DNA of 36,659 bases from Pseudonocardiaceae bacterium (GCA_009379815.1 WHSY01000013.1:30113-66771); one strand, 5' to 3'. Numbered from the stretch's first letter, positions 23,022 through 33,760 are shown. Notes: a model not told the origin generated them from the sequence alone. Translations and numbers: made by a program.

Positions 23022-24208
23022 CGGTTGACCTCGTGGAACGATTCGACCAGGGCATCGGCGAACTCGGGATCGTTGACGTGGTGGTCGAGCCGGACCAGCC
23101 GCCGGTCGCCGTCCTGGTGCACCTCGCGCTCGAGGGTGGCGAACAGCGTCTCGTCGGCCTGCGGGTCCCAGAAGGCCTGGCCGGGTGCATCCAGCGCCGA
23201 CACGCCGCCGGTGGGCAGCAGGAAGCGCACCGGACCCCGGCAGGCGTTGAGCTTGGCCGCGATGAACTCCCCGATCCGCTCGCACTCCTGCGGCGTGGTG
23301 CGCATCAGGGTGATCTGCGGGTTGTGCTCGTAGAGCAGTCGGTCACGGTAGCGCTGCGGCACGGTGTCGTGGGCACCGAAGTTGACCATGTCGAGTGCGC
23401 CGCAGGACCCGACGTAGGGCACTGCGGTGCGCGCGATCGCGCCGATGCGGTCCGGTCCGGCGCTGAACACGCCACCTGCCACGAAATCGCAGACCTCCGT
23501 GGTCGTGATGTCGAGGACGGCGGTCACCAGCCTGTCGTCGACCAGCTTCTCGATCGCCCGGCCGCCGGTTCCGGTGGCGTGGAAGACCAGGCAGTCCAAG
23601 CCCTCGCCGAGCCGCTCGGTCACCGCCTGCACGCAGCCCGTGGTGACCCCGAACATCGACAGCGCCACGGCAGGCCGGTCGTCCGCGGCCGGCGCCTGGT
23701 GGGCCAGCATGCCGGCCAGGGCGTGCGCCGCGTTGCCGAGCACCTGTCGCGAGATCCGGTTCAGCCCCGCGACATCGGTCACGGAGTGCACCATCGCGAT
23801 GTCGCCCGCTCCGACGTAGCCGGAGACGTCCCCGGATGCCACCGTGGACACCATGATCTTGGGTACGCCGACCGGGAGCGCCTGCATCGCAGGCGTGACC
23901 AGCGCGGTCCCGCCGGACCCACCGAGCCCGACGATTCCGCCGAGATCGTCACGGGTGGTCACGAAGCGGGCGAAGGCGGTGGCCATGGCGGTGACGGCGG
24001 AGCCGCGGTCGCCGGTGAAGACCGCATCGGCGCCGTCCGGGTGGTGCGCGGCGACCCGGCCCGCCGCGACGTCGGTGCCGGTCTGCGCGCCGCGGGTGCC
24101 GAGATCGACCGTCACCACGGGCACCCCGGCTGCGCGGATCAGGTCGGCCACGTAGCCCAGCTCGCCACCCTTGGTGTCGAAGGTCCCGGCGACGTACCCG
24201 TGAGCCAT
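23018..24208 (-). CDS. Tm-1-like ATP-binding domain protein (UPF0261)
   Basis: This 396-residue protein starts at ATG 24208, seven bases after a GGAGGAGG site. The sequence has [20 protein letters not shown] at the N-terminus, [65 protein letters not shown] and [18 protein letters not shown]. These match the UPF0261 family related to the N-terminal half of the tomato resistance protein Tm-1, which binds a nucleotide. It is coupled to the TIM-barrel gene, so the two probably form one complex or pathway. What they do in bacteria is not known to me. The divergent DUF3592 gene begins 96 bp away. Confidence 0.88.
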   Translation of the reverse strand: MAHGYVAGTFDTKGGELGYVADLIRAAGVPVVTVDLGTRGAQTGTDVAAGRVAAHHPDGADAVFTGDRGSAVTAMATAFARFVTTRDDLGGIVGLGGSGGTALVTPAMQALPVGVPKIMVSTVASGDVSGYVGAGDIAMVHSVTDVAGLNRISRQVLGNAAHALAGMLAHQAPAADDRPAVALSMFGVTTGCVQAVTERLGEGLDCLVFHATGTGGRAIEKLVDDRLVTAVLDITTTEVCDFVAGGVFSAGPDRIGAIARTAVPYVGSCGALDMVNFGAHDTVPQRYRDRLLYEHNPQITLMRTTPQECERIGEFIAAKLNACRGPVRFLLPTGGVSALDAPGQAFWDPQADETLFATLEREVHQDGDRRLVRLDHHVNDPEFADALVESFHEVNR

Positions 24209-24304
24209 GCCACCTCCTCCAGTGCCACAGTCATACCGCACCCGGCCGGATACCCGACACGGCGGTGACCTCACCAGCAGGCGCCGCCGACTAGGCTCGC
24301 CCGG

Positions 24305-24766
24305 ATGACCGCGACCGCGACCCCGACCCCGACCCGGCCGGCCGCGCCGCGCGCCGCACCGTTACCGCTGCGCCGGAACGCGCGCCGGGTGGTGCTCGCG
24401 CTCGCCGTGCTCGTCACCGCGCTGGTGACGCTGGCCCTGGCCGGAGCGGCCCGTGACGACGTCGCGATCGATGACGCGACGGCGCGCACCACCGCCGAGG
24501 TGATCTCGGCCGGCTCGCGGACGCTGGTGAGGTTCACCGCCGCCGACGGCGAGGTCTACCCGCCGGACCAGGGGGTCGCCTACCCGTCGGGACTCGAGAC
24601 CGGCCAGCTCGTGCGGGTGGAGTACGCGCGCGACGATCCCGAACTGGTGCGGGTCGCGGGCCGCAGCTGGGTGGTCGGCCTGCTCCCGGCCGGCATCGTG
24701 CTGACGGTGACCTGGTCGCTGGCGGCCGGGGCGGGCTGGCTGCTGCGCCGGCGCAGCCGCGCCTGA
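24305..24766 (+). CDS. DUF3592 membrane protein
   Basis: This 153-residue protein has two transmembrane segments (~26-47, [20 protein letters not shown]; ~122-147, [20 protein letters not shown]) and an extracytoplasmic domain between them with [20 protein letters not shown] and [20 protein letters not shown]. This is the DUF3592 pattern. A conserved membrane protein gene occupies the same position between menD and mgtA in mycobacteria (Rv0556), so this may be its counterpart. The function is unknown. ATG 24305 has no strong ribosome site and lies close to the divergent cluster. Confidence 0.75.
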   Translation: MTATATPTPTRPAAPRAAPLPLRRNARRVVLALAVLVTALVTLALAGAARDDVAIDDATARTTAEVISAGSRTLVRFTAADGEVYPPDQGVAYPSGLETGQLVRVEYARDDPELVRVAGRSWVVGLLPAGIVLTVTWSLAAGAGWLLRRRSRA

Positions 24767-24775
24767 CCGCCGGGA

Positions 24776-24818
24776 GTGTCCGCCGATTTCGGACGGTGTG
24801 CCCGCGGATCCCGGACAC
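24776..24818 (+). terminator. Imperfect hairpin after the DUF3592 gene
   Basis: GTGTCCG (24776-24782) and CGGACAC (24812-24818) can pair, and GTCCG/CGGAC inside (24778-24794) gives an alternative hairpin. It lies 9 bp past the stop. The remaining bases to 25108 contain no gene I can support. Confidence 0.4.
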
Positions 24819-25108
24819 GCGCCGCCCACTGTCGGCACGTGCCGGCACCCCGGCCGGGGAGGTGGCTGCGTAGGGTTGCCTGGATGCGACGTCGAGCCGG
24901 CGTGCCGAAGGTCACCAGGTCAGCCGCCCGCTGTGCGGGTATGCAGGTGTCATACGGTGCGTCACTGGGACGCCAGAGGTCGAGGACGGGGATGCGGCAG
25001 ACGGTGCCGGCGGGCAGGGTCGGGTGGAGCGAGGATTTCCCCTGGAGTTCAGCGATGCGTCACGGCCGGGTCGCCTCGCGAGAAGCCGCGCACGACACCG
25101 TCGGCAGC

Positions 25109-26242
25109 ATGCGCGTGGCGATCGTGACCGAGGCCTTCCTTCCCGTGGTCAACGGCGTGTCAAACTCGGTCTGCCGGGTGGTCGAACACCTGCGACGAAG
25201 CGGCCACGAGGCGATGGTGATCGCGCCGGGAACGGGTCCCGACTCCTACCTGGGTGCCCCGGTGGTGCGGGTGCCGGCACTGGACCTGCCGGTCGTCGAC
25301 TCGCTGCCGATCGGCGTCCCCACCCGCAGGGTGCTCACAGCCCTGCAGGATTTCCGTCCCGACGTCGTGCACCTGGCGTCACCCGTCATCGTCGGAGCTC
25401 GGGGGCTGTGGGCCGCCCGGCGGCTCGGGCTGCCCACGGTGGCGGTGTACCAGACCGACATCGCCGGCTTCGCCAGCTCGTACGGGCTGGGATTCGCCGC
25501 ACGCACCGCGTGGCGCTGGACCCGGCGGATACACAGCGCGGCCGACCGCACGCTGGCTCCGTCGAGCTGGGCTGCGCAGGCGCTGGCCGAGCACGGCATC
25601 CCCCGGGTGCACCGCTGGCCCCGCGGCGTGGACACCGCGCGGTTCCGGCCGTCACGGCGCGACGAGGCGCTGCGGTCACGGCTCGCGCCCGACGGCGAGC
25701 TGCTGGTCGGCTACGTGGGCCGGCTCGCACCGGAGAAGAGCGTGCTGCGGCTCGCCGCACTGTGTGACGCTCCGGGCGTTCGGCTGGTGGTGGTCGGCGA
25801 CGGTCCGGACCGCGCCGAACTCCAGCGGCAGCTGCCCCGGGCGTCGTTCCTCGGCTTCCTCGGAGGCGACGAGCTGGCCGCGGCCTACGCCAGCCTCGAC
25901 GTGTTCACTCACACCGGCTCGCACGAGACGTTCTGCCAGGCCGTACAGGAGGCGCTCGCCTCCGGCGTGCCGGTGCTCGCACCGGATGCGGGAGGTCCGC
26001 GCGACCTGGTGACACCCGGGCGCACCGGGTTCCTGCTGCCCGCCGACGACGACCAGGCCTTCGGCCGGGGGCTGCGCGCTGCCGTGGCCACCCTGGCCGC
26101 CGATCAGGGGTTGCGCGAGCGGTTCGGCGCCGCCGCCCGCCGATCGGTGCTCGGCCGCACCTGGCCCGCCGTGTGTGACGCCTTGCTCACCCACTACACC
26201 GAGGTGACCGGGCGCCCGGCGGACCTGCGGCGGGTGGCGTGA
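25109..26242 (+). CDS. mgtA: GT4 glycosyltransferase, MgtA-like mannosyltransferase
   Basis: This 377-residue GT-B enzyme probably transfers mannose from GDP-mannose to a membrane glycolipid. It has the N-terminal [20 protein letters not shown], with the glycine-rich donor/acceptor loop, [19 protein letters not shown] in the linker, [20 protein letters not shown] with the Arg/Lys donor-binding pair, and the EX7E motif in [18 protein letters not shown]. The position next to a DUF3592 gene and menG matches mycobacterial Rv0557 (mgtA). ATG 25109 is chosen; the longer frame upstream of it lacks conserved sequence. The stop overlaps the start of the next glycosyltransferase (TGATG). The substrate is inferred from family and synteny. 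Confidence 0.85.
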   Translation: MRVAIVTEAFLPVVNGVSNSVCRVVEHLRRSGHEAMVIAPGTGPDSYLGAPVVRVPALDLPVVDSLPIGVPTRRVLTALQDFRPDVVHLASPVIVGARGLWAARRLGLPTVAVYQTDIAGFASSYGLGFAARTAWRWTRRIHSAADRTLAPSSWAAQALAEHGIPRVHRWPRGVDTARFRPSRRDEALRSRLAPDGELLVGYVGRLAPEKSVLRLAALCDAPGVRLVVVGDGPDRAELQRQLPRASFLGFLGGDELAAAYASLDVFTHTGSHETFCQAVQEALASGVPVLAPDAGGPRDLVTPGRTGFLLPADDDQAFGRGLRAAVATLAADQGLRERFGAAARRSVLGRTWPAVCDALLTHYTEVTGRPADLRRVA

Positions 26243-27378
26243 TGGACGAGAACCCGCGCCGCGAGACCCTGCGCATCGCCCAGCTTGCCAACTTCTACGG
26301 ACCGCGCTCCGGTGGACTGCGCACCGCGCTGCACCACCTGGGCGCCGGCTACGTGGCGCGCGGGCACGAGGTGGTGCTCGTGGTACCCGGGCCACGCCAC
26401 GACGACGAGATGCTGCCGACGGGGGTGCGGCGCATCACCGTGCCCGCGGCGAAGATCCCGTGGACCGGTGGCTACCGGCTGGTGGATCCGTGGCGGGTGA
26501 CCGCCTTGCTGGAGCGGCTCCGCCCGGACCGCATCGAAGTCTCCGACCGCCTCACCTTGCGCGGCCTGGGCCGGTGGGCCTCCCAGCGCGGAGTGCCCAG
26601 CGTGGTGATCTCCCACGAGCGCTTCGACCGGCTGCTCGAGCAGTTCCTGCTGCCAGGACCCGCCGCGCGGCGGGTCGCCGACTGGGCCAACGCCCGGATG
26701 GCTGCCTCCTACGACACCGTCGTGTGCACCACGGAGTTCGCCCGCCAGGAGTTCGACCGGATCTCTTCACCCAACGTGCTGCAGGTACCGCTGGGAGTGG
26801 ACCTGGCGACGTTCGCGCCGTCGCACCGCGACGCCGCGCTGCGGGCCGACCTGGCGCGCGGGGCCGACGCACTGCTCGTGCACTGCGGCAGGCTGTCGGT
26901 GGAAAAGCACGTCGAGCGTTCGATCGACGCGGTGTCCGCGCTCGCCGACTCCGGTGACCGGGTGCGGCTGGTGATCGCGGGTGACGGGCCGCGGCGGGAG
27001 GCCCTCGAGCGGCGCGCGGCAGGGCTGCCGGTGACCTTCCTGGGCTTCGTCGACGGGCGGCGTGATGTGGCGCGGCTGCTCGCGACGTCCGACGTCTCGC
27101 TGGCACCCGGGCCGCACGAGACGTTCGGGCTGGCCGCGCTGGAGGCGCTGGCCTCGGGGACGCCGGTGGTGGTGTCGCGCTCCTCGGCGCTGCGCGAGAT
27201 CGTCGGCCCGGCCTGCGGGGCCGCCGTCGCCGACCACGCCCCCGCCTTCGCCGGTGCGGTGAGCCAGCTGCTCGGCGCCCCCGAGCCGTCGAGACGAGCC
27301 GCGGCGCGCGCCCGTGCCGAGCAGTTCACCTGGCCCGCCGCGGTCGACGGCCTGCTCGGCGCCCTCTGCGCCGGTTGA
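26242..27378 (+). CDS. GT4 glycosyltransferase (second)
   Basis: This 378-residue GT-B enzyme is translationally coupled to the mgtA-like gene. ATG 26242 shares its bases with the preceding TGA; a GTG one codon upstream is possible. It has LRIAQLANFYGPRSGGLRTA at the N-terminus, VVISHERFDRLLEQFLLPG, VPLGVDLATFAPSHRDAALR, VHCGRLSVEKHVERSIDAVS and the EX7E motif in HETFGLAALEALASGTPVVV. The nearest known families are the PimB/PimC-type mannosyltransferases of actinobacteria, but the substrate cannot be told. There is no counterpart in the mycobacterial mgtA-menG junction, so it is an addition to the conserved order. Confidence 0.85.
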   Translation: MDENPRRETLRIAQLANFYGPRSGGLRTALHHLGAGYVARGHEVVLVVPGPRHDDEMLPTGVRRITVPAAKIPWTGGYRLVDPWRVTALLERLRPDRIEVSDRLTLRGLGRWASQRGVPSVVISHERFDRLLEQFLLPGPAARRVADWANARMAASYDTVVCTTEFARQEFDRISSPNVLQVPLGVDLATFAPSHRDAALRADLARGADALLVHCGRLSVEKHVERSIDAVSALADSGDRVRLVIAGDGPRREALERRAAGLPVTFLGFVDGRRDVARLLATSDVSLAPGPHETFGLAALEALASGTPVVVSRSSALREIVGPACGAAVADHAPAFAGAVSQLLGAPEPSRRAAARARAEQFTWPAAVDGLLGALCAG

Positions 27379-27385
27379 GGCTCCC

Positions 27386-27460
27386 CGAGTTCCAGCAACC
27401 CGAGTTCCCGCAACCCGAGTTCCAGCAACTCGAGTTCCCGCAACCCGAGTTCCAGCAACC
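27386..27460 (+). repeat. Five tandem 15-bp repeats (minisatellite)
   Basis: CGAGTTCCAGCAACC and CGAGTTCCCGCAACC alternate for five units (27386-27400, 27401-27415, 27416-27430, 27431-27445, 27446-27460), differing at one or two positions. They fill most of the 141-bp gap between the glycosyltransferase and menG. Length is a multiple of 3 and one frame is open, but nothing supports translation. A variable-number repeat is likely. Confidence 0.9.
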
Positions 27461-27519
27461 GGATCCCGCACGGGCAACGACTGCCGACTCCGTCACCACG
27501 GTGGACGTAGAGTGGCGGC

Positions 27520-28269
27520 GTGTCTCGGGCCGGGCTGGACAAGGATCCGCGCGATGTCGCGGCGATGTTCGACGGGGTGGCCCGCCGCTACGATCTCACC
27601 AACACGGTGCTGTCGTTCGGCGAGGATCGCCGCTGGCGGCGGGCCACGCGTGACGCCGTCGGCGCGAGGCGGGACGAGCGGGTGCTCGACCTCGCCGCGG
27701 GAACCGCGGTGTCGACCGTCGAGCTCGCCCATGGTGGCGCGTGGTGCGTCGCCGCCGACTTCTCGCTGGGAATGCTGCGGGCCGGCCGGCACCGCAAGGT
27801 CCCACTGGCCGGTGCCGACGCGCTGGCGCTGCCGTTCGCCGACGGCGTCTTCGACGCCGTCACCATCTCCTTCGGGCTGCGCAACACTGCCGATCCGGAT
27901 GCGGCGCTCGCCGAGCTGGCGCGCGTCACCCGTCCGGGGGGCAGGCTGGTGGTGTGCGAGTTCTCCACCCCGACCTGGCGGCCGTTCCGGACCGTCTATC
28001 TCGAGTACCTCATGCGCGCGCTGCCCGCGGTCGCCCGGCGGGTGAGCAGCAACCCGGAGGCCTACGTCTATCTCGCGGAGTCGATCCGGGCCTGGCCCGC
28101 CCAGCCGGAGCTCGGTGACCGGATCCGTGCAGCGGGATGGGGCGAGGTCGAGTGGCGCAATCTCACCGGTGGCATCGTCGCGATGCACCGGGCCCGAATG
28201 CCGGCGCTGCGGCGGGCCCGATTGCCGGCTCGGGATCAGGCGCCCCCGGGGGCGTTGACAGGTGAGTGA
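27520..28269 (+). CDS. menG: MenG (UbiE), demethylmenaquinone methyltransferase
   Basis: This SAM-dependent enzyme methylates demethylmenaquinone to menaquinone, the last core step of the pathway. The 249-residue protein has [20 protein letters not shown] at the start, SAM motif [70 protein letters not shown] and [17 protein letters not shown]. These are the UbiE signature regions. The C-terminus has an extra arginine-rich tail repeating P-AL-RAR (~228-240). GTG 27520 is the start. The genes mgtA-like, menG and menJ occur in the same order near each other in mycobacteria. Confidence 0.94.
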   Translation: MSRAGLDKDPRDVAAMFDGVARRYDLTNTVLSFGEDRRWRRATRDAVGARRDERVLDLAAGTAVSTVELAHGGAWCVAADFSLGMLRAGRHRKVPLAGADALALPFADGVFDAVTISFGLRNTADPDAALAELARVTRPGGRLVVCEFSTPTWRPFRTVYLEYLMRALPAVARRVSSNPEAYVYLAESIRAWPAQPELGDRIRAAGWGEVEWRNLTGGIVAMHRARMPALRRARLPARDQAPPGALTGE

Positions 28270-28308
28270 CGTGCCTACACTCGGAAGCGAGTTCGTGAAC
28301 GAGTTCAC
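28255..28308 (+). promoter_or_regulatory. Candidate menJ promoter with interleaved palindromes
   Basis: TTGACA (28255-28260) and TACACT (28276-28281) form a promoter-like pair with a short 15-nt spacer, the -35 lying in the last codons of menG. Directly after it, GTTC-GT-GAAC (28291-28300) and GTGAAC-GA-GTTCAC (28295-28308) are overlapping inverted repeats, a likely repressor operator just before menJ. Confidence 0.45.
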
Positions 28309-28329
28309 AAGCCGTGGCGAGGAGCGGGA

Positions 28330-29610
28330 ATGAGCAGGTGGCCGGGTAGCGACGCGGACGCCATCGTCGTCGGCGCGGGGCCGGCGGGATCGACGGCGGC
28401 GGCCTACCTGGCCCGGGCCGGCCTCGACGTGCTGCTGCTCGAGAAGTCGACGTTCCCGAGGGACAAGGTCTGCGGCGACGGGTTCACGCCGCGTGGTGTC
28501 AAGCAGCTCATCGACCTCGGTATCGACACCCGTGCCGAGGCGGGCTGGCTGCACAACCGCGGCCTGCGCGTCGTCGGGGGCGGCGTCACCCTCGAACTCG
28601 ATTGGCCCGACCTCGCGAGCTTCCCCCCCTATGGCGCGGTGCGCACCCGTCAGGACTTCGACGAGCTGCTGGTGCGCCATGCCGAGAAGGCGGGTGCCCG
28701 GCTGCACGAGCAGACCACGGTCACCGATGCGATCAGCGACGAGCGCACCGGTCGCGTCGTCGGGGTCGGGGGCAAGGAGGGTGCGGACAAGCGGCCGGTG
28801 AGCTTCACCGCCCCCCTCACGCTGGCCTGTGACGGGGTCAGTGCACGGCTCGCGTTGTCGCTCGGGCTGGGCAAGCGCGACGACCGCCCGATGGGGGTGG
28901 CGGTGCGCCGCTACTACACCAGCCCGCGCACCCACGACGACTACCTGGAGAGCCACCTCGAGCTGTGGGACCGTTCGGGCAGCGAGCCGAGGCTGCTGCC
29001 CGGCTACGGCTGGATCTTCGGGATGGGCGACGGCACGTCGAACGTGGGCCTGGGCATCCTGTCGACGTCGAAGGCCTACGGCAACACCGACTATCGCGCG
29101 CTGCTGCGCAGCTGGCTGGACGGGACACCGGAAGAGTGGGGGTTCCGCGAGCCGAACGCGACGGGCAAGCCCGGCGGCGCGGGACTGCCGATGGGGTTCA
29201 ACCGCACGCCGCACTACCGCGAGGGGCTGCTGCTCGTCGGTGACGCCGGCGGCATGGTCAACCCGTTCAACGGCGAGGGCATCGCCTATGCGATGCACTC
29301 GGCCCGGATCGCGGCCGAGTGCGTGGTGCAGGCGATGGCCCGCCCGGAGGGCATGGCGCGCGAGCACGCGCTGCGCCGCTATCCGGGCGCGCTCGCCGAG
29401 GAGCTGGGACGCTACTTCCGGCTGGGCAACGCGTTCAGCCGGTTGATCGGGCACCCGGCCGTCATGCGGACGGCCACCCGGTACGGCATGCCGCGCATCA
29501 CCTTGATGCGCTTCGTGCTCAAGCTGCTGGCCAATCTGTACGACAGCCGGGACGGTGATGTCACCGATCGGGTCATCACGGCGATGACCCGGCTGGCGCC
29601 CAGTGTCTAG
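28330..29610 (+). CDS. menJ: MenJ-like geranylgeranyl reductase, menaquinone tail reductase
   Basis: This 426-residue FAD-dependent enzyme saturates a double bond in the menaquinone side chain in mycobacteria (Rv0561c); the same role is inferred here. It has the dinucleotide motif AIVVGAGPAGSTAAAYLARA (~11-30), DVLLLEKSTFPRDKVCGDGF with the family KVCGDG, RTRQDFDELLVRHAEKAG, GYGWIFGMGDGTSNVGLG, and the FAD motif LLLVGDAGGMVNPFNGEGIA (~300-320). Length and motifs fit the geranylgeranyl reductase family. ATG 28330 follows GAGCGGGA, 60 bp after menG. Proximity to menG and the complex I operon supports a quinone role. Confidence 0.92.
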   Translation: MSRWPGSDADAIVVGAGPAGSTAAAYLARAGLDVLLLEKSTFPRDKVCGDGFTPRGVKQLIDLGIDTRAEAGWLHNRGLRVVGGGVTLELDWPDLASFPPYGAVRTRQDFDELLVRHAEKAGARLHEQTTVTDAISDERTGRVVGVGGKEGADKRPVSFTAPLTLACDGVSARLALSLGLGKRDDRPMGVAVRRYYTSPRTHDDYLESHLELWDRSGSEPRLLPGYGWIFGMGDGTSNVGLGILSTSKAYGNTDYRALLRSWLDGTPEEWGFREPNATGKPGGAGLPMGFNRTPHYREGLLLVGDAGGMVNPFNGEGIAYAMHSARIAAECVVQAMARPEGMAREHALRRYPGALAEELGRYFRLGNAFSRLIGHPAVMRTATRYGMPRITLMRFVLKLLANLYDSRDGDVTDRVITAMTRLAPSV

Positions 29611-29645
29611 GTAACCTCCGGAAGAACTCGATCGGTCGAAACGCA

Positions 29646-29667
29646 GCACTGAGGTCCGCCTCAGTGC
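29646..29667 (+). terminator. 9-bp hairpin between menJ and nuoA
   Basis: GCACTGAGG (29646-29654) and CCTCAGTGC (29659-29667) are perfect arms around the tetraloop TCCG. It lies 35 bp past the menJ stop and upstream of the nuo promoter candidate, so it probably ends menJ transcription. Confidence 0.6.
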
Positions 29668-29689
29668 GAATCGGGCCGCCGCTCGCACG

Positions 29690-29695
29690 TAAGAT
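29690..29695 (+). promoter_or_regulatory. Candidate -10 of the nuo operon
   Basis: TAAGAT lies 34 bp upstream of the nuoA start and just after the hairpin. There is no convincing -35 at the expected spacing, so this is a weak call based on position and -10 match. Confidence 0.3.
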
Positions 29696-29729
29696 CGGAT
29701 GGCCAGGAGACGGGAAGGAAGGGACGCGA

Positions 29730-30095
29730 GTGCTGCAGCCCTATGTCCCGCTGGTGCTGATGATCGCCCTGGCGGGTGGCTTCGCGGTCTTCTCCGTCGT
29801 CATCGCCCCCTACGTCGGTCCCCGGCGGTACAACAAGGCAAAGCTCGACGCCTACGAGTGCGGGATCGAGCCGTCGCCGCAGCCCGTGGTGGGCGGCGGC
29901 CGCATGCCGGTCGCCTATTACCTCACCGCGATGCTGTTCATCCTGTTCGACATCGAGATCGTCTTTCTCTACCCCTACGCGGTGGCGGCCGATGCTCTCG
30001 GGTTCTTCGGCTTCGTCGCGATCACGCTCTACATCGTCGCGATCGGGCTCGCCTACGCCTACGAATGGCGTCGCGGCGGGCTGGATTGGAACTGA
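29730..30095 (+). CDS. nuoA: NuoA, NADH-quinone oxidoreductase subunit A
   Basis: This small membrane subunit of complex I has 121 residues and three transmembrane helices (~7-29, [20 protein letters not shown]; ~65-85, [20 protein letters not shown]; ~92-113). The conserved loop [15 protein letters not shown] carries the Cys/Glu that face the quinone site. GTG 29730 follows GGAAGGAAGGG and gives the family-typical start; the longer frame from 29664 adds a charged leader and is rejected. It is the first gene of the nuo operon. Confidence 0.94.
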   Translation: MLQPYVPLVLMIALAGGFAVFSVVIAPYVGPRRYNKAKLDAYECGIEPSPQPVVGGGRMPVAYYLTAMLFILFDIEIVFLYPYAVAADALGFFGFVAITLYIVAIGLAYAYEWRRGGLDWN

Positions 30096-30097
30096 GC

Positions 30098-30705
<608 letters not shown>

Positions 30706-30709
<4 letters not shown>

Positions 30710-31479
30710 GTGACATGGCCGACCCCGACCACCGGACCGACGGCGAGCTCGTCCGCGGCGAGGAGTCCACATCGGACATCATGTCGCCCGGCGAGCAGCA
30801 GGAGCATGAACGGCGTGGCGGTGTCGTGGCCGGGCGCGCCAGGCAGGGCATGTTCGGTGTCCGCGGCACCGGCGATACCTCCGGCTTCGGCGGGCTGCGG
30901 TTGCCTGCCCACGTCCCTGCGCCCGCGCAGCGCCCCTACGGGGGCTGGTTCGACGAGGTGACCGACGAGCTGATCGCCGCGATGGACGAGCGCGGGGTGC
31001 CGGCCGAAGCCGTCCAGCAGGTCACCGTGGACCGCGGCGAGATCACCTATTACGTCCGCCGCGAGCACCTCGTCGCGCTGTGCCGCGCGCTGCGCGACGA
31101 TCCGGGGCTGCGCTTCGAGCTGTGCAGCAGCGTCTCCGGCGTCGACTACGGCGTCGACGTCGAGCAGCGGCTGCACACGGTCTACCACCTCACCTCGATG
31201 ACCTACCGCAGGCGGATCCGGCTCGAGGTGGCGGTCGACGTCGACGACGCGCACGTGCCCAGCGTGGTCGAGGTCTACCCGACTGCCGACTGGCACGAGC
31301 GGGAGGCCTACGACATGTTCGGGATCGTCTACGACGGCCACCCGGCGCTGACCCGGATCCTGATGCCCGACGACTGGGACGGGCATCCGCAGCGCAAGGA
31401 CTACCCGCTCGGCGGGATCCCGGTGGAGTACAAGGGAGCCGAGATCCCGCCGCCCGACCAGCGGAGGGCCTACTCGTGA
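30706..31479 (+). CDS. nuoC: NuoC, complex I subunit C
   Basis: This 257-residue peripheral-arm subunit has the conserved core from ~75: [40 protein letters not shown], and the signature [20 protein letters not shown] with [20 protein letters not shown]. The first ~70 residues ([20 protein letters not shown]) are an acidic, low-complexity extension seen in actinobacterial NuoC. GTG 30706 overlaps the nuoB stop (GTGA); ATG 30715 is an alternative. It ends in an overlap with nuoD. Confidence 0.93.
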
Positions 31480-32903
31480 CGACCGACGGCCAGGAACCTC
31501 GCGCCGGGGCGCGCTCCGATGATGCGCACACCACGGGCAGCGGCACGACCAGCGACACCGCCGCCGACACCATGACCGATCCCTACGCCGGATCCGACCC
31601 GTACGCCGCCACGTCGCGCGACACCACCGAGGGCCGCGTCTACACGGTGACCGGTGGCGACTGGGACACGCTGCTCGACGACACCCAGCACGACGAGCGT
31701 GTCGTGATCAACATGGGCCCGCAGCACCCGTCGACGCACGGTGTGCTGCGCCTGGTGCTCGAGCTCGAGGGCGAGCAGGTCACGCAGGCCCGCAGCGTGA
31801 TCGGCTACCTGCACACCGGGATCGAGAAGAACTGCGAGTACCGCACCTGGACCCAGGGCGTCACGTTCGTGACGCGGATGGACTACCTCGCACCGCTGCA
31901 CAACGAGGCCGCCTACTGCCTGGCGACCGAGCGGCTGCTCGGCATCGAGGTGCCGCGCCGGGCGCAGGTGCTCCGGGTGATGCTGATGGAGATCAACCGG
32001 ATCTCCTCGCATATGGTGGCGCTCGCGACCGGCGCCATGGAGCTCGGCGCGCTGACCGGCATGACGTCCGGGTTCCGGGAGCGCGAGGAGGCGCTGCACC
32101 TGCTGGAGTTCCTCACCGGGCTGCGGATGAACCACGCGTTCATCCGGCCCGGCGGCCTGGCGCAGGACATGCCGGAGGGTTACGAGACCAAGATCCGCGA
32201 CTTCATCCGGGTGATGGACAAGCGGCTGCCGAACTACGACAAGATGCTCACGGTGCAGCCGATCTGGAAACAGCGGCTGCAGGGTGTCGGGTACCTGCCG
32301 GTGGACGGCTGCCTGCAGCTCGGTGTCACCGGCCCGATCCTGCGCTCGGCCGGGCTGGAGTGGGACCTGCGCAAGGTCGAGCCCTACTGCGGCTACGAGG
32401 AGTACGACTTCGAGGTCCCCACCTCCACCGACGCCGACTGCTACGCGCGCTACGTGCTGCGGGTCGCCGAGATCCACCAGTCGCTGCGGATCATCGCGCA
32501 GTGCCTCGACAAGCTGGAGCCGGGTCCGGTGATGGTGGACGACCCGAAGATCGCCTGGCCGGCCAAGCTCTCGGTCGGCGCCGACGGCCTCGGCAACTCG
32601 CTCGAGCACGTACGCAAGATCATGGGCCAGTCGATGGAGTCGCTGATCCACCACTTCAAGCTGGTCACCGAGGGCTTCCGGGTGCCCGCCGGCCAGGCCT
32701 ACGCGGCGATCGAGTCGCCGCGCGGGGAGCTGGGGTATCACCTGGTCTCCGACGGCGGTACCCGGCCGGTCCGGGTGCACGTGCGCGATCCCAGTTTCGT
32801 CAACCTGCAGTCGATGCCGGCGATGAGCGAGGGCGGCCTGATCGCCGACGTCATCGCCGCAGTGGCCTCGCTCGATCCCGTGATGGGAGGTGTGGACCGA
32901 TGA
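31476..32903 (+). CDS. nuoD: NuoD, complex I subunit D
   Basis: This 475-residue 49-kDa-type subunit helps form the quinone-binding site. It shows [80 protein letters not shown] and the C-terminal [20 protein letters not shown] followed by [18 protein letters not shown]. The ~60-residue N-terminal extension is polar and repeats Thr/Asp/Ser ([17 protein letters not shown]). GTG 31476 overlaps the nuoC stop (GTGA). Its own stop shares four bases with the nuoE start (ATGA). Confidence 0.95.
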   Translation: MTTDGQEPRAGARSDDAHTTGSGTTSDTAADTMTDPYAGSDPYAATSRDTTEGRVYTVTGGDWDTLLDDTQHDERVVINMGPQHPSTHGVLRLVLELEGEQVTQARSVIGYLHTGIEKNCEYRTWTQGVTFVTRMDYLAPLHNEAAYCLATERLLGIEVPRRAQVLRVMLMEINRISSHMVALATGAMELGALTGMTSGFREREEALHLLEFLTGLRMNHAFIRPGGLAQDMPEGYETKIRDFIRVMDKRLPNYDKMLTVQPIWKQRLQGVGYLPVDGCLQLGVTGPILRSAGLEWDLRKVEPYCGYEEYDFEVPTSTDADCYARYVLRVAEIHQSLRIIAQCLDKLEPGPVMVDDPKIAWPAKLSVGADGLGNSLEHVRKIMGQSMESLIHHFKLVTEGFRVPAGQAYAAIESPRGELGYHLVSDGGTRPVRVHVRDPSFVNLQSMPAMSEGGLIADVIAAVASLDPVMGGVDR

Positions 32904-33760
32904 GCAGCACCGAAGGTGGCAACCCGGCGTACACGGCACGCCCTGCCGATGCCGCGCAGGCAGCGGACCAGACCTCGTCCGAGACGCTGTCGACGTTGCA
33001 GGACCCGCCGGTGGAGCAGCCGCTGGCGCCCGACACCGGGGTGTTCGACGAGCAGACGGTGGCCCGCGCCCGGCAGATCATCACGCGCTATCCGGAGTCA
33101 CGGTCGGCGTTGCTGCCGATGCTGCACCTGCTGCAGAGCGTGCAGGGCCATATCAGCCAGGAGGGCATCGCGTTCTGCGCGCAGGAGCTGGCGCTGAGCA
33201 CCGCCGAGGTCAGCTCGGTGACCAGCTTCTACTCGATGTACAAGCGCAAGCCCTGCGGCGAGCATCTGGTCAGCGTCTGCACCAACACGCTGTGTGCCGC
33301 GCTGGGAGGCGACGAGATCTACGCTCGTCTCGGCCAGCGGCTCGGATCGGCCGGACGACCACTGCACCACGAGGAGACCGCGGGCGAGCCGGGCACGCCG
33401 GGCTCGGTGACCCTCGAACACGCCGAGTGCCTCGCGGCCTGCGACCTTGCCCCTGTGCTGCAGGTCAACTACGAGTACTTCGACAACCAGACCGTGGAAT
33501 CGGCCATCGAGGTCGTGGACGGGCTGCGCCGCGGCGAGCGGCCTGCCCCCACCCGGGGGGCACCGTTGACCTCCTGGCGGGACGTCGAGCTGCAGATCGC
33601 CGGGTTCTTCGGGGAGCCGGAGGCGCTGCGGGCGGCGGTGGATGCGCCGTCGGCGTCGGAGGAGACGCTGGTCGGGGCCCGGCTCGCCGAGCTGCGCGGC
33701 TGGCAGGCGCCTCCGATGCCGGACGAGGGCCCGCTGCCGCCCGTCCCGGAGAAGAAGTGA
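32900..33760 (+). CDS. nuoE: NuoE, complex I subunit E ([2Fe-2S])
   Basis: This 286-residue 24-kDa-type subunit binds cluster N1a. The thioredoxin-like core has [51 protein letters not shown] with the first two cluster Cys (pattern C-x4-C) and [15 protein letters not shown] with the second pair. The N-terminal ~50 residues are polar, and the C-terminal ~70 ([20 protein letters not shown]) is an actinobacterial extension. ATG 32900 overlaps the nuoD stop. The stop overlaps a candidate nuoF start. Confidence 0.94.
   Translation: MSSTEGGNPAYTARPADAAQAADQTSSETLSTLQDPPVEQPLAPDTGVFDEQTVARARQIITRYPESRSALLPMLHLLQSVQGHISQEGIAFCAQELALSTAEVSSVTSFYSMYKRKPCGEHLVSVCTNTLCAALGGDEIYARLGQRLGSAGRPLHHEETAGEPGTPGSVTLEHAECLAACDLAPVLQVNYEYFDNQTVESAIEVVDGLRRGERPAPTRGAPLTSWRDVELQIAGFFGEPEALRAAVDAPSASEETLVGARLAELRGWQAPPMPDEGPLPPVPEKK

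Noticed and set aside
27375-27653. 92-codon frame encoding EFQQP/EFPQP repeats over the minisatellite
   Set aside because: It overlaps the menG start in another frame and has no ribosome site; the repeats are better explained as DNA repeats.
27493-29688. 731-codon minus-strand frame
   Set aside because: It is antisense to menG and menJ and rich in Arg/Gln/His in the manner of shadow frames.
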